NCBI GenBank assembly: GCA_910586485.1
Contig: CAJUIA010000011.1
Location: 1 to 64,000 of the forward strand
DNA length: 64,000 nucleotides
From: an uncultured Acetatifactor sp.
GTDB taxonomy: Bacteria; Bacillota; Clostridia; Lachnospirales; Lachnospiraceae
Reading direction: 5' to 3'
The translations under genes were made by a program, and so were the position numbers. The notes under the pieces are model-generated. The model searched no databases, was not told the origin of the DNA, and was given only the letters and a program-made list of their open reading frames with translations. Shown in pieces: positions 8,149 through 17,630 of the stretch. The stretch's first letter is position 1. Every line of letters starts with the position of its first letter.

Positions 8149-8195
8149 TTGTGAAAGAATTCAACTACAACTGTCTACAGAATTTTAGACACACA

Positions 8196-8230
8196 AAAAT
8201 AACGGAAACCCTGAATTTATCAAGGTTTCC
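8196..8230 (-). terminator. Terminator after tRNA-Thr
   Basis: GGAAACC (8204-8210) pairs with GGTTTCC (8224-8230). On the minus strand the stem is followed by GTTATTTTTGTG, 15 bases downstream of the tRNA. Confidence 0.65.
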
Positions 8231-8245
8231 GCTACTTTAAAGGAA

Positions 8246-8317
8246 GCTGCTGACGGGAATCGGACCCGTGACCTCCGCACTACCAATGCGACGCTCTACC
8301 GACTGAGCCACAGCAGC
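8246..8317 (-). tRNA. tRNA-Thr (GGT anticodon)
   Basis: Read on the minus strand, the 72-nt sequence folds as a cloverleaf. The acceptor pairs GCTGCTG with CAGCAGC, the D arm is GCTC/GAGC, the anticodon stem TCGCA/TGCGG encloses loop TTGGTAG (anticodon GGT), and the T arm ACGGG/CCCGT has loop TCCGATT. CCA is not encoded. It has its own consensus promoter and terminator. Its 3' end faces the accessory block and the broken integrase, so it is the likely attachment site. Confidence 0.95.
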
Positions 8318-8362
8318 ATCAGGCAATCGGGAAGCATCTGCCTCCCGCAATCACCGTGATTC

Positions 8363-8391
8363 ATTATAGCAAACACCATTGCAGTTGTCAA
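8363..8391 (-). promoter_or_regulatory. Consensus promoter of tRNA-Thr
   Basis: TTGACA (8386-8391), 17 bases, TATAAT (8363-8368) on the minus strand, placing the start about 40 bases before the tRNA. Confidence 0.8.
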
Positions 8392-8470
8392 CTAAATTTT
8401 TTGAACGTCTCTCTGCCTCCCTGTTTGCCGTTTCAGCCAAATTTCCTTCCGATCTTCTTCCAATGCTTTT

Positions 8471-11400
8471 TCAGCCTTCTTTCTTACCGCCAGGTCCCTT
8501 CCACTGCTGTTTTCTCCTGCCAGGCCTTTCTTTCCGGGAGCCTTCGATCCGTTCCATGCTTTCCGCCTTCATCCGCAGATACTCCGACGCATCGTCCGGC
8601 ACATCGTCTAAGTCCTCCCGCCCAATATCCACATTGACGGGATTCTTTTTAAAGAGAATATCATACATCACCGGAATAATAAACAAGGTCATCAAGGTCG
8701 CATAAGCAAGGCCTCCGGCCACAACGATGGCCATTCCCTTTGACATCTGACTGGACAAATCTTCACCAAACAGCAGACTTGCCATAGCAAGGATCGTGGT
8801 CAATGCCGTCATCAGAATCGGACGCATCCTCGTTTTTCCGGTAGCAATCAGCGCATCCCGCCTCTCCAGCCCGCCGATCCGCAGCTGATTCACATAATCC
8901 ACAAACACGATACCATTGTTTACCACCGTTCCCAGCAGGACTACAAAGCCCATCATGCCCATAACGGAAAGGGGCTCGCCCATGATCAGCAGCCCGATCA
9001 GACCTCCCGTAAAGGCCAGCGGCACCGTAAACAACACGATAAACGGGCTTAAAAGACTTTGGAACTGAGCTACCATAACCAGATAGATAAATGCCAGGCC
9101 CAGCAGTATCACCTTCATCATCTCAACGATCATCCGGTTTACCGTATCGGATTCTCCTGCGGAATCAAAAGTGTACCCTGACGGAAGCTGATACTGGTCC
9201 AGCAAGGGCTCCAGCTCTCTGGACAGCAGGGTGGCATTGTAGCCTTCTTCCACGGAAGCCGTCACCGTCATATAGCGGCTTTGATTCTCCCGCTGGATAG
9301 ACTGCACTCCTTCCTCGATCCTGATCTCGGCAAACTCCGAAAGAGGATGGTCCTCCGTGACACTGTTACCCTTTTCATCCGTTTTCTGAGTTTCAAAATT
9401 ATAATCCAGAATATTTTCCTTTGTCAGGGGCTCTCGAATATCCTTTACAACGATCTCCATCTCCACGCCGTCCACTGTAACCGTCGTAGCCGTAGCACTC
9501 TCCGCCAGACTGCCGCTTAGCTCCGCAAAAATCTGAGCCACAGTCAGCCCCTGCTTCATGGCAGCATCCCGGTTTAGAATCAGATGAATCACCTGGTCCG
9601 GCTCCTCCTGGCCGTTGGAAATATCCGTAAAGCCCTCCACACTGTCCACGATCTCCATAATCTCTTCCGTAATACCCGTAAGCGTATTCAGATCGGAGCC
9701 GTATACATTGATGGAAAGCCCGGAGCCCATCATGCTGCTCATCTCACTCATTCCGGTGGAAACAGACACCTGGCAGTCCAGGCCGGAGGTCTTCTCCATA
9801 ATATCACTGCAGATCCGTTTTACCTCTGTCTCACCTGCATCCTTATTTTCCGTGATCACCATAAAAGAATAGGTGGTAAAATTATCGGAGCCGCCGCCTG
9901 CGGTAGATGCCACCAAAGACATGGAGCCGCCCGACATTGCGCCCACGCTCTCCACCCCGTCCACCGACAGGATGGCATCCATCACCTGATCTGCCGTTTG
10001 ATAACAGGTGTCTTTTTCTGCTTCCGCCGGCATCTGTACGGAGATTTGAATCTGATTAGAGGTCATTTCCGGTATCATGACAATCCCCATCCGCATTACG
10101 GCCCATATACTGAATGCCAACAGCCCGATAGCTACGGCCAAAGGCACCACTTTTACTCTCAGGCAGAAATCCAACAGCTTTCCATAGGCATCCTGAATCT
10201 TATCAAACCAGGGATGCTTCTTCTCGCTGGAATTTTTCAGCAATGTAGAGCCGGTAGCCGGAACCACGGTCATAGCAATCAGCAAAGAAGCACACAGGGT
10301 AAAGATAATGGTAAGGCTGATGGGCATCATCAGCTCCCGCACCGTACCTGTGGTAAATATCATGGGTGCAAACACGCTTACCGTGGTCAGGGTGGAGGCA
10401 ATAATAGCTCCTGCCACCTGCTTCGTCCCCTGCACGGCAGCCCTGGCCGCTGCCACGCCCTTGGTGCGCAGCCGGTAAATATTCTCGATGACCACGATGG
10501 AGTTATCCACCAGCATGCCGATGCCCAGCGCCAAACCGGACAGGGACATCATGTTCAGAGAGATACCGGAAAAATACATCAGTATCAGCGCCGTCAGCAC
10601 GGACAGGGGAATGCTGACCGCCACCACCAGCGTCGGCTTCACATCCTTTAAAAACAACGCCAACACAATAATTGCAAGAATGGCGCCCACGATCATACTC
10701 TGCAGCACGCCGTTTATAATCATGGTAATATAATCGCCCTGATCCACCAGCGTCATGACCGACAGCCCCGGATACTCTTCCTGCAGCTGCGCCACGGCGG
10801 CGTCCACATTCCTGCTGACCTCATTGGTGCCTGCCGTAGAGCCCTTGAATACGGACAAAATGATACCGTCGTTGCCGTCCAGTCTGGCATAGCTCATGTC
10901 CGAATTATCAATCACCGTTATATCCGCCACATCACACAGACGGATCTCTCCGATTCCCTCCATATAAACCAGCACCGCCTGGGACAGCTCCTCCAGGCTT
11001 TCGAAGTTAGTTCCCACCTTCAGCAGCCAGGAATTATCCTCCCTGTCGTCCACATAGCCTGCCGGCATGGCAAAATTCTGAGCATAGATCAGCTGGGCCA
11101 GGGTGCTGATATTCAAAAGCCTGTCCGCATTAGCCTGGCGCAGCGCTTCGGCTCTTTGGAGCTCAAAGTTGTCCAAGGCCTCATAATATTCCTTCCAGCC
11201 GTCCTCGATCTGCTTTTCGGCATCCACCAGAGAATCCTTGCCGGAATCCAGCTGGGACTGGGCAGCATCCAGCTGGGACTGGGCCATCTCCATCTGAAAT
11301 TCTCCCATGGAAATCTGACTGCTGGCCTCGGCAAAGCCAAGTGCCGCCTCCAGCTCGCCTTTTTCCACTTCCACCAGTCCTGCGTCAACCTGAGCCAGAC

Positions 11401-12727
11401 CTACGTTTATCTTTCCCAGATTCTCATTGACCGTCTTTTCATATTCTATCCTGTCCAGCCCGCCTGTAATAGCCTCCAGCATACTCTTTAAACCGGAGGT
11501 GCCGCCTGCCACTATGGCAAGCCCGCCGCGGACCGCCTCATACTGCCCCGGATCCGTCCAAGTGGCATTCCCCAGAGCTGTAATGGTCTGCGAAACCAGC
11601 TGATTGTCACTGCCCGCTAAAAGCTTGACTACCTCACTGTTCATGTAATCCGCCTTCAGCTTTTCCACCTCTGCCTTTGTGGCATCGTCCGGTGTCGGCG
11701 CCGCATCGCTGCCGGAAACGGATTCGCCTGCATAAGGGCCCATCAGCTCTTCATACCTGCCGGGAGCCGTGGTCACAATATCCGTTCCCGACTGCATCTT
11801 CGTCAATGCCGCGTCGATCTGCTGAACCATGGCAAGATTCGTGGTCAGACTCATCTTGGTAGATTCCAGATTCGTCTTCGCCGTCAGCAGATCCCTCTTT
11901 GTCTCCGCCAGCTTCTGAACGGTGGCATCTTTTTGAGCCTCCAGCTCCTGCCTGCCATTTTCCAGCTCCTGCCTGCCATTTTCCAGCTCCTGCTGACCGC
12001 TGTTTAACTCCTTTTGACCGCTTACCATCTCCTGCCTGCCGTCCGCCAGACCCTTCTCCGCATCCTCCAGCTGTCTGGCCGCATCGTCCATCTGCGCATA
12101 AGCCTCTTCAAAGGCTTCGTCAGCCTTGGCAAGAATCTTGTCGTTCAGCTCCTGTATCTTATCCTCGTTTAATTCCACTACAATGGAGTTTTCCACCAGA
12201 CCGATGGAAGAAATGCTGGTAATACCCTCCTGCCTCTCCAGAAAAGGGATCACTGTGTCCTCCACAAACCGGGAAGTCTCCTGAATATCCATGCCCTCAT
12301 AGGCCACGGCAAGGTATACGGAAGCCATCATATCCATGCTGATCTCCATGATGGTGGGCGTTCCGCATTCCTCCGGCAGCGCTGCTTCCACGGCATCCAG
12401 CGAACTGGACACCTTGACCATGGCCGAATCCATGTCCGTGCCGTCCACAAATTCCAGCTGCACAATGCCATAATTTTCATTGGAGGTGCTGTATACATTC
12501 TTCACTCCGGAAACGGAGCCAAGCGCTCTCTCCATAGGCTCACATACAGAGGATTCCACCTTTTCCGGGCTGGCTCCCGGATATGTAGTAATTACAATCA
12601 TGTACGGCAGATTCATCTCCGGTAGCAGATCCGTGGTCATGCTGCTTAAACATACCACGCCCAATATCATGATAACAATAACCATGACCAGCACGGTAAA
12701 AGGCTTTTTCACACTAAATTTCGGCAT
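8471..12727 (-). CDS. RND-family efflux permease with long coiled-coil insert (1,418 aa)
   Basis: This is an AcrB/SwrC-type proton-driven exporter in the cytoplasmic membrane. The N-terminus (PFTVLVMVIVIMILGVVCL, then DLLPEMNLPYMIVITTYPGA) and the two sets of membrane segments (about 680-880 and 1,220-1,370) are typical. Family members are usually near 1,040 residues; the excess sits in the first extracytoplasmic loop (about 190-545), a heptad-rich coil with repeats such as QQELENGRQELENGRQEL. The C-terminal 50 residues are very basic (RKERPGRRKQQ). No membrane-fusion partner is next to it, so the coil may replace the adaptor, as inferred for similar clostridial proteins. It follows sigH by 108 bp in the same direction. 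Substrate unknown. Confidence 0.85.
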   Translation of the reverse strand: MPKFSVKKPFTVLVMVIVIMILGVVCLSSMTTDLLPEMNLPYMIVITTYPGASPEKVESSVCEPMERALGSVSGVKNVYSTSNENYGIVQLEFVDGTDMDSAMVKVSSSLDAVEAALPEECGTPTIMEISMDMMASVYLAVAYEGMDIQETSRFVEDTVIPFLERQEGITSISSIGLVENSIVVELNEDKIQELNDKILAKADEAFEEAYAQMDDAARQLEDAEKGLADGRQEMVSGQKELNSGQQELENGRQELENGRQELEAQKDATVQKLAETKRDLLTAKTNLESTKMSLTTNLAMVQQIDAALTKMQSGTDIVTTAPGRYEELMGPYAGESVSGSDAAPTPDDATKAEVEKLKADYMNSEVVKLLAGSDNQLVSQTITALGNATWTDPGQYEAVRGGLAIVAGGTSGLKSMLEAITGGLDRIEYEKTVNENLGKINVGLAQVDAGLVEVEKGELEAALGFAEASSQISMGEFQMEMAQSQLDAAQSQLDSGKDSLVDAEKQIEDGWKEYYEALDNFELQRAEALRQANADRLLNISTLAQLIYAQNFAMPAGYVDDREDNSWLLKVGTNFESLEELSQAVLVYMEGIGEIRLCDVADITVIDNSDMSYARLDGNDGIILSVFKGSTAGTNEVSRNVDAAVAQLQEEYPGLSVMTLVDQGDYITMIINGVLQSMIVGAILAIIVLALFLKDVKPTLVVAVSIPLSVLTALILMYFSGISLNMMSLSGLALGIGMLVDNSIVVIENIYRLRTKGVAAARAAVQGTKQVAGAIIASTLTTVSVFAPMIFTTGTVRELMMPISLTIIFTLCASLLIAMTVVPATGSTLLKNSSEKKHPWFDKIQDAYGKLLDFCLRVKVVPLAVAIGLLAFSIWAVMRMGIVMIPEMTSNQIQISVQMPAEAEKDTCYQTADQVMDAILSVDGVESVGAMSGGSMSLVASTAGGGSDNFTTYSFMVITENKDAGETEVKRICSDIMEKTSGLDCQVSVSTGMSEMSSMMGSGLSINVYGSDLNTLTGITEEIMEIVDSVEGFTDISNGQEEPDQVIHLILNRDAAMKQGLTVAQIFAELSGSLAESATATTVTVDGVEMEIVVKDIREPLTKENILDYNFETQKTDEKGNSVTEDHPLSEFAEIRIEEGVQSIQRENQSRYMTVTASVEEGYNATLLSRELEPLLDQYQLPSGYTFDSAGESDTVNRMIVEMMKVILLGLAFIYLVMVAQFQSLLSPFIVLFTVPLAFTGGLIGLLIMGEPLSVMGMMGFVVLLGTVVNNGIVFVDYVNQLRIGGLERRDALIATGKTRMRPILMTALTTILAMASLLFGEDLSSQMSKGMAIVVAGGLAYATLMTLFIIPVMYDILFKKNPVNVDIGREDLDDVPDDASEYLRMKAESMERIEGSRKERPGRRKQQWKGPGGKKEG

Positions 12728-12835
12728 CTCGAACTCCTGTCTTTTGCGTAACCGTTTTTTCTCCGTTCATTATATGCCGCCGGGCAATTCCCGGTCAATA
12801 TCCGAAATCTGTGAATTTTCTAAAAAAAGTATTAA

Positions 12836-13465
12836 TTAAAGCATTTTCCTGATTTTGCTCTTCAGACGCTGGAGCGCATTATCCGTGGCTTTTTCATCAC
12901 GTCCCAGCACCTTTGCCGCCTGCCCGTAGCTCATGCCGGTCAAATACAAATCCAGCACCTGACGTTCAAAATCGCTCAGTTCTTCCTCTATGGCCTTCTC
13001 CAGATAGGCCATCCGTTCCTTGTCCAAAAACAGCTCCTCCGGCGAGAGCTCCGCCCTGTCCGCCAGCAGCTCGCTCAGCGCCCTCTCTTCCTTCTCGTCC
13101 CCCTCCGCAGCAGATTTTCCGCTGTCTAAGGAAACATAGGTATTTAAGGGCAAATGCTTTTTCCGCCTGGAGGCCCGTACTGCCGTGTACATCTGCCTGC
13201 TGATGCACAGCTCCGCAAAGGTATAAAAGCTGGCATCACGTCCCATATCATAATCCCTCACGGCCTTAAACAGACCGATCATGCCCTCCTGAATCAGATC
13301 CTCGTTGTCCGCTCCCAGAATAAACATGGACTTGGCCTTGCTCCGCACCAGATTTTTATATTTATCGCAGATATAATCCATAATAGACTCTTCCCCACGC
13401 CGAAGCCTGTCAATCAGCTCGTCATCGGTACACTGCTCATAATCGGAATATTTCCCTGCCATCAT
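12836..13465 (-). CDS. sigH: RNA polymerase sigma-H factor
   Basis: Sigma-70-family regulator of the transition state and early sporulation, directing core RNA polymerase. Region 2 is clear (AKSMFILGADNEDLIQEGMI, then FYTFAELCISRQMYTAVRAS), and region 4 holds a helix-turn-helix (LTGMSYGQAAKVLGRDEKAT). The gene order rlmB-sigH matches the conserved Firmicutes cysS-mrnC-rlmB-sigH arrangement. The frame is open from GTG 13474; ATG 13465 or 13462 is better placed behind GTGGAG, and I choose 13465. Slightly over 200 residues, normal for SigH. Confidence 0.9.
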   Translation of the reverse strand: MMAGKYSDYEQCTDDELIDRLRRGEESIMDYICDKYKNLVRSKAKSMFILGADNEDLIQEGMIGLFKAVRDYDMGRDASFYTFAELCISRQMYTAVRASRRKKHLPLNTYVSLDSGKSAAEGDEKEERALSELLADRAELSPEELFLDKERMAYLEKAIEEELSDFERQVLDLYLTGMSYGQAAKVLGRDEKATDNALQRLKSKIRKML

Positions 13466-13517
13466 TTTCTCCACTTCTGCGCTGCCTGATCACCCGGCTT
13501 TGCTGTGATCCTTTCCG

Positions 13518-14264
13518 TCACACCGGCATAAGCCTTTGGCGCACAATCTCATAGGCCAGCACCCCTGCCGCAACGGAGGCGTTCAGGGAATCAATATTCC
13601 CCTGCATGGGAATGGCGGCCACCATATCGCACTTTTCCTTTACCAGCCTGCCTACTCCCTCCCCCTCACTGCCGATCACCAGGCCGATAGGGCCCTTTAA
13701 ATCAAGCTGATACATCAATGTGCCGTCCATATCCGCACAGACAAACCACATACCTTTCTTTTTCAGCTCTTCCATGGTCTTTGCAAGGTTTGTGACCTTT
13801 GCCACCGGAGTGTAGTTTAAAGCCCCGGCTGAAGTCCGGGCTACCACAGCCGTCAGCCCCACCGCCCGGTTTTTGGGGATAATAACCCCATGAGCCCCCG
13901 CCAGGTTGGCCGTTCGAATAATGGCCCCCAGATTATGAGGATCCTCAATATTATCCAGCAAAATAATAAAAGGCGGCTCCCCCTTCTCTTCGGCTGCCCG
14001 GAGAATATCTTCCACCTCCGCATACTCATAAGCCGCGGCCACGGCAATGACCCCCTGGTGCTTTCCTGTCGCGGACAACTGGTCAAGACGTTCCTTTGAC
14101 ACGTATTTCACCAAAGTATCCTGTTTCTTTGCCTCCCGCTTAATTGTCATCACGGGTCCGTCCTGACAGCCGTCCAGAACATACAGCTTGTCGATGGTCT
14201 TTCCTGAGCGGTACGCCTCGATCACGGCGTTCCGCCCTTCTATGGTAAATTCCTGATATGCCAT
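13518..14264 (-). CDS. rlmB: 23S rRNA (guanosine-2'-O-)-methyltransferase RlmB
   Basis: SPOUT (TrmH-type) methyltransferase that methylates the ribose of a conserved guanosine in 23S rRNA using S-adenosylmethionine. The N-terminal substrate-binding domain (1-75) begins EGRNAVIEAYRSG. The SPOUT domain shows motif 1 NIEDPHNLGAIIRTANL (about 105-121), motif 2 GLVIGSEGEGV (about 193-203) and motif 3 with the trefoil-knot IPMQGNIDSLNASVA (about 215-229). The length of 248 matches the family. It lies between sigH and the unknown 196-aa gene in the cysE-to-sigH cluster. Confidence 0.93.
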   Translation of the reverse strand: MAYQEFTIEGRNAVIEAYRSGKTIDKLYVLDGCQDGPVMTIKREAKKQDTLVKYVSKERLDQLSATGKHQGVIAVAAAYEYAEVEDILRAAEEKGEPPFIILLDNIEDPHNLGAIIRTANLAGAHGVIIPKNRAVGLTAVVARTSAGALNYTPVAKVTNLAKTMEELKKKGMWFVCADMDGTLMYQLDLKGPIGLVIGSEGEGVGRLVKEKCDMVAAIPMQGNIDSLNASVAAGVLAYEIVRQRLMPV

Positions 14265-14358
14265 TTTTCCTCCATTCTGACTCCATTCCGCAGCTTTGCT
14301 GGGACTTACAATCTCAAGACCTGCAAAGCAGAGCCGGAGTTTTTCTTTTCACATTGCA

Positions 14359-14949
14359 CTACAGCAAATGACCGTCCATCAACGCCAGAAGACCTTCAAT
14401 TAAGGGCCTGAAATACGTTGCAAACCTGTTGTCCTGCTCCCAGTCTCCGCGCAAAACCTCAAACCGAATCAGCCTGTCCACAACATGGCAGGAAATTCTC
14501 TCCTTATATTCCGGCGTATCCTGATACCGGTGGAGCACCAGATTTCCCTCTTTCTCTTCCTCCAGCAGTCTGCTGTAAAGATCCGGCACCACCGTTTCCC
14601 GCAGCACTGGTACCTCCTGCTCCGACACCAGCTCCGGCATCCAGGAGGTGGCACCGCGGATAAAGCCCTCCTCGGAAAGCTCATATACGGAACAGCCTTT
14701 GCCTTCATAACTCAGCCGGAAAGCATCCGGATAACATTCATACACAAGGGGCCGGTCTTCCTCGTCCGTGGAAAGGATAAAGTCAAAATCATCTTTATTT
14801 ACACCAAAAAGAAGACCTGTCACCAGATTGTCGATAGCATATACATAGGCCTTCTTATGGGTAGAAACCCTGGGCTGTAAAACCCTGATTCCGGAAGTAC
14901 CCGACACATGATAAACCGTCCCCGGCTCGCAATTTGTTCTGCCTGTCAT
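14359..14949 (-). CDS. Conserved protein of unknown function (196 aa)
   Basis: I do not recognise a named family. The N-terminal YHVSGTSGIRVLQPRVSTHK followed by AYVYAIDN has the look of small ADP-ribosyl-transferase-like or nucleotide-binding folds (an early His, then PRxSxH), but this is only a resemblance. The rest is acidic and predicted soluble, with no signal or membrane helix. It sits between mrnC and rlmB in the translation-linked cysE-sigH cluster, where other Firmicutes have yacP or thyX, so a role in RNA metabolism is conceivable from context alone. The ATG at 14949 lacks a strong ribosome binding site (AAGGTGATTAT precedes it). Confidence 0.6.
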   Translation of the reverse strand: MTGRTNCEPGTVYHVSGTSGIRVLQPRVSTHKKAYVYAIDNLVTGLLFGVNKDDFDFILSTDEEDRPLVYECYPDAFRLSYEGKGCSVYELSEEGFIRGATSWMPELVSEQEVPVLRETVVPDLYSRLLEEEKEGNLVLHRYQDTPEYKERISCHVVDRLIRFEVLRGDWEQDNRFATYFRPLIEGLLALMDGHLL

Positions 14950-14992
14950 ATAATCACCTTCCTATATATCAAACATTTCCCGTGTTATCGTC

Positions 14993-15478
14993 CTAAATAA
15001 ATGATACTGCGGCTCCTGCCGCCTTCATTCCTTTCTGCACCAGCTCCAGAATCCGCTCCATATCGCCTTTTAAATACAGCCAGCCCAGCACCGCCTCAAA
15101 GCCTGTGGCTTTCATGTAATCCCCGGAGGAGGCATTTTTCGCCATGGTATGCGGCTTGGCGTTTTTCCCCCGCCGGTACACTGCCTGCTCTTCCTCCGTA
15201 AAATACTCCTGCAGCGCCGTCACGATCTTTGCCTGAGCAACCGCGCTCACGTATTTCACCGTGATATGATGCAGCACATTGGCGGGGCGGTTCGCCCGCT
15301 CCACCACCACTGTCCGTATAATCAGGTCATAGACCGCGTCTCCCACATAAGCTAAGGTCAGCGGAGAATAGCTTCTAATATCCTGGCTTTTACCGGGAAA
15401 TGCCCCCCGGATCATCTCCAGCAGGCTGTCGTGGCCCTTCTGCAAGCCTGCTGCCTCCCTGTTTATATTTTCTTCCAC
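14993..15478 (-). CDS. mrnC: Mini-ribonuclease III
   Basis: RNase III catalytic domain without the double-stranded-RNA-binding domain; the family matures 23S rRNA precursors. The signature LAYVGDAVYDLIIR (about 43-56) carries the acidic metal ligands, and YMKATGFEAVLGWLYL (about 121-136) the second cluster. GTG start (15476-15478) overlaps the 3' end of cysS by 16 bp, with GGGAG just upstream, so the two are translationally coupled as in Bacillus. Length 161 is slightly longer than usual, from a short N-terminal lead. Confidence 0.92.
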   Translation of the reverse strand: MEENINREAAGLQKGHDSLLEMIRGAFPGKSQDIRSYSPLTLAYVGDAVYDLIIRTVVVERANRPANVLHHITVKYVSAVAQAKIVTALQEYFTEEEQAVYRRGKNAKPHTMAKNASSGDYMKATGFEAVLGWLYLKGDMERILELVQKGMKAAGAAVSFI

Positions 15479-16881
15479 TTTACTCCCTCTCTGGTATCCT
15501 CCAGGGCAATACCCTTTTCCAAAAGCTCCGCCCGGATGGCGTCTGCTTTTGCAAAGTCCTTCTCCTTTTTCGCTGCCTTACGCTCTTCGATCTTTGCCAA
15601 CACAAAGGCCTCCAGCTCCGCATCCACTTCAGGCTCCGCCGCCTTTTCCCGATGTGCGGTCAGATTTAAGGAAAGCACCTGATCGAAGCTCTCCGCCAGA
15701 GCAAGCTTGGTGGCATCGGAAATGTCCGCCTTCAGCATATCATAAAGCACCGTAATGGCCATGGCGGAATTCAGATCGTCACAAAGCGCCGCCTCGAACT
15801 TAACGTTGTACTCTTCAAAGCCTGCCTGATCCACCTCTCCGCTCCGCTCCAGGGTGCCGATCCGCTTCACCAGCTTCTCATAGGCGGCGCTCATATTATC
15901 CAGCACCTCATAGGAAAACTCCAGAGGCTTCCGGTAATGGGACTGCAGGCAGAAAAACCTGTACACCAGCGGATCATAGCCTTTTGATTCCAGCAGGGAT
16001 ACGGTCAGGAATTCCCCTTTGGATTTACTCATCTTGCCGGACTTATCATTTAAGTGATGCACATGAAACCAGTAATTGCACCATTTATGCCCCAAATAAG
16101 ACTCGCTCTGAGCCACCTCATTGGTGTGATGAGGGAAGATATTGTCCACGCCGCCGCAGTGAATATCCATGTACTCCCCCAAGTGCTTCATGCTGATGCA
16201 GGAGCATTCGATATGCCAGCCTGGATACCCCAGCCCCCAGGGGCTCTCCCATTTCAGCTCCTGGTCGTCAAACTTGGACTTGGTAAACCACAGCACGAAG
16301 TCGCTCTTGCTCCGCTTGTTGACATCCTCGTCCACATCCTCTCTGACGCCCACTAACAGCTCCTTCTCGTTGTGATTGGAAAATACATAATAGTCCTTCA
16401 GCCTGGAGGTATCAAAATAGATATTGCCTCCCGCTTCATAAGCAAAGCCCTTTTCCAGCAAAACCCGGATCATGTGAATAAACTCCGGAATACAGTTGGT
16501 AGCCGGCTCCACCACGTCCGGCGTCTTGATGTTCAGCTTACCGCAGTCACTGAAAAATGCGTCCGTGTAGAGCTTTGCAATCTCCATCACGGACTTATGC
16601 TCCCGCTTCGCCCCTTTGAGCATCTTATCCTCACCGGTATCCGCATCGCTGGAAAGATGGCCCACATCCGTGATATTCATGACACGCTTCACGTCATAAC
16701 CGATATAACGCAGGGTTTTCTCCAGCAGATCCTCCATGATATAGCTGCGCAGATTCCCGATATGGGCATAGTGATACACCGTGGGGCCGCAGGTATACAT
16801 GGACACCTTCCCGTCCTCATTGGGTATGAACTGCTCTTCCCGTTTTGTCAAAGTATTGTAAAAATATAATTTGTTTTCCAT
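15463..16881 (-). CDS. cysS: Cysteinyl-tRNA synthetase
   Basis: Class I aminoacyl-tRNA synthetase charging tRNA-Cys. The TCGPTVYHYAHIGNLRSY stretch holds the HIGN signature and the first zinc cysteine. WHIECSCISMKHLG and the following HxGG motif complete the zinc site. KMSKSKGEF is the KMSKS loop; the C-terminal DALR/anticodon part runs from about 345. The frame is open from 16920, but GGAGG stands seven bases before ATG 16881, giving 472 residues, the family norm. It lies 57 bp after cysE and overlaps mrnC, and is probably controlled by the cysteine T-box ahead of cysE. Confidence 0.95.
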   Translation of the reverse strand: MENKLYFYNTLTKREEQFIPNEDGKVSMYTCGPTVYHYAHIGNLRSYIMEDLLEKTLRYIGYDVKRVMNITDVGHLSSDADTGEDKMLKGAKREHKSVMEIAKLYTDAFFSDCGKLNIKTPDVVEPATNCIPEFIHMIRVLLEKGFAYEAGGNIYFDTSRLKDYYVFSNHNEKELLVGVREDVDEDVNKRSKSDFVLWFTKSKFDDQELKWESPWGLGYPGWHIECSCISMKHLGEYMDIHCGGVDNIFPHHTNEVAQSESYLGHKWCNYWFHVHHLNDKSGKMSKSKGEFLTVSLLESKGYDPLVYRFFCLQSHYRKPLEFSYEVLDNMSAAYEKLVKRIGTLERSGEVDQAGFEEYNVKFEAALCDDLNSAMAITVLYDMLKADISDATKLALAESFDQVLSLNLTAHREKAAEPEVDAELEAFVLAKIEERKAAKKEKDFAKADAIRAELLEKGIALEDTREGVKWKKI

Positions 16882-16938
16882 TTTGTTCCTCCGTTTATTC
16901 TCTGTGAATGTGCCCTTCATTCTCTGTGAATGCGCTCT

Positions 16939-17604
16939 TCATTCTCTGTGCAGCCGCCGCATTTCCTGCTCCAGCTCCAGCAGCCTGTTGGTAAGCTCCG
17001 CATTGGCACGCTGCAGATTCATAATATCCTCCCGCACCGGGTCCGGCAGGTCCGTCTGGTTCATGGTTTCCTGAGGCAGCGCCTGATTGCCGCGTTTGAC
17101 CACACGCCCCGGCACTCCCACCACCGTAGAGCAGGGCGGAACCTCGCTTAAAACAACGCTCCCCGCGCCGATCTTGGAATTATCGCCGATGGTAAAAGAG
17201 CCCAGCACCTTGGCCCCTGCGCTGATCATCACGTTATTGCCGATGGTGGGATGGCGCTTGCCATGCTCCTTGCCCGTCCCTCCCAGCGTGACCCCCTGAT
17301 ACAAAGTCACATTATCTCCGATAACTGTGGTCTCTCCGATAATCACCCCGTTCCCGTGGTCGATAAACAGTCCTCTCCCGATCCTTGCCCCAGGATGAAT
17401 TTCAATGCCCGTCTTACGCACCGCCCTTTGCGACACCCACCTGGCCCAGAAATAATGCCCCTTTTCATAGAGCCTGTGCGCAACCCTGTAGTGCAGCATC
17501 ACCTTAAAGCTTGGGTAAAGAAATACTTCCATGGAAGAATGAATGGCCGGGTCCCGTTCCCGGATGATCCGAATTTCCTCCTGCACACTGCGGAATATCC
17601 CCAT
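16939..17604 (-). CDS. cysE: Serine O-acetyltransferase
   Basis: Makes O-acetylserine from serine and acetyl-CoA, the first step of cysteine synthesis. An alpha-helical N-terminal region (about 1-60) is followed by a left-handed beta-helix of hexapeptide repeats. The catalytic His pair lies in HPGARIGRGLFIDHGNGVII (about 66-85) and GGTGKEHGKRHPTIGNNV (about 110-127). The tail GVPGRVVKRGNQ is typical. Length 221 fits the short EpsC-like Firmicutes form. It is the first gene after the T-box leader and starts the cysE-cysS-mrnC unit. Confidence 0.94.
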   Translation of the reverse strand: MGIFRSVQEEIRIIRERDPAIHSSMEVFLYPSFKVMLHYRVAHRLYEKGHYFWARWVSQRAVRKTGIEIHPGARIGRGLFIDHGNGVIIGETTVIGDNVTLYQGVTLGGTGKEHGKRHPTIGNNVMISAGAKVLGSFTIGDNSKIGAGSVVLSEVPPCSTVVGVPGRVVKRGNQALPQETMNQTDLPDPVREDIMNLQRANAELTNRLLELEQEMRRLHRE

Positions 17605-17630
17605 TTATGCAATTCACCTCCAAACAAACA

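Noticed and set aside
9584..10651. 355-codon plus-strand open frame opposite the RND exporter
   Set aside because: His/Arg/Gln-rich composition typical of antisense to a GC-rich gene, no ribosome binding site, wholly within a well-supported gene.
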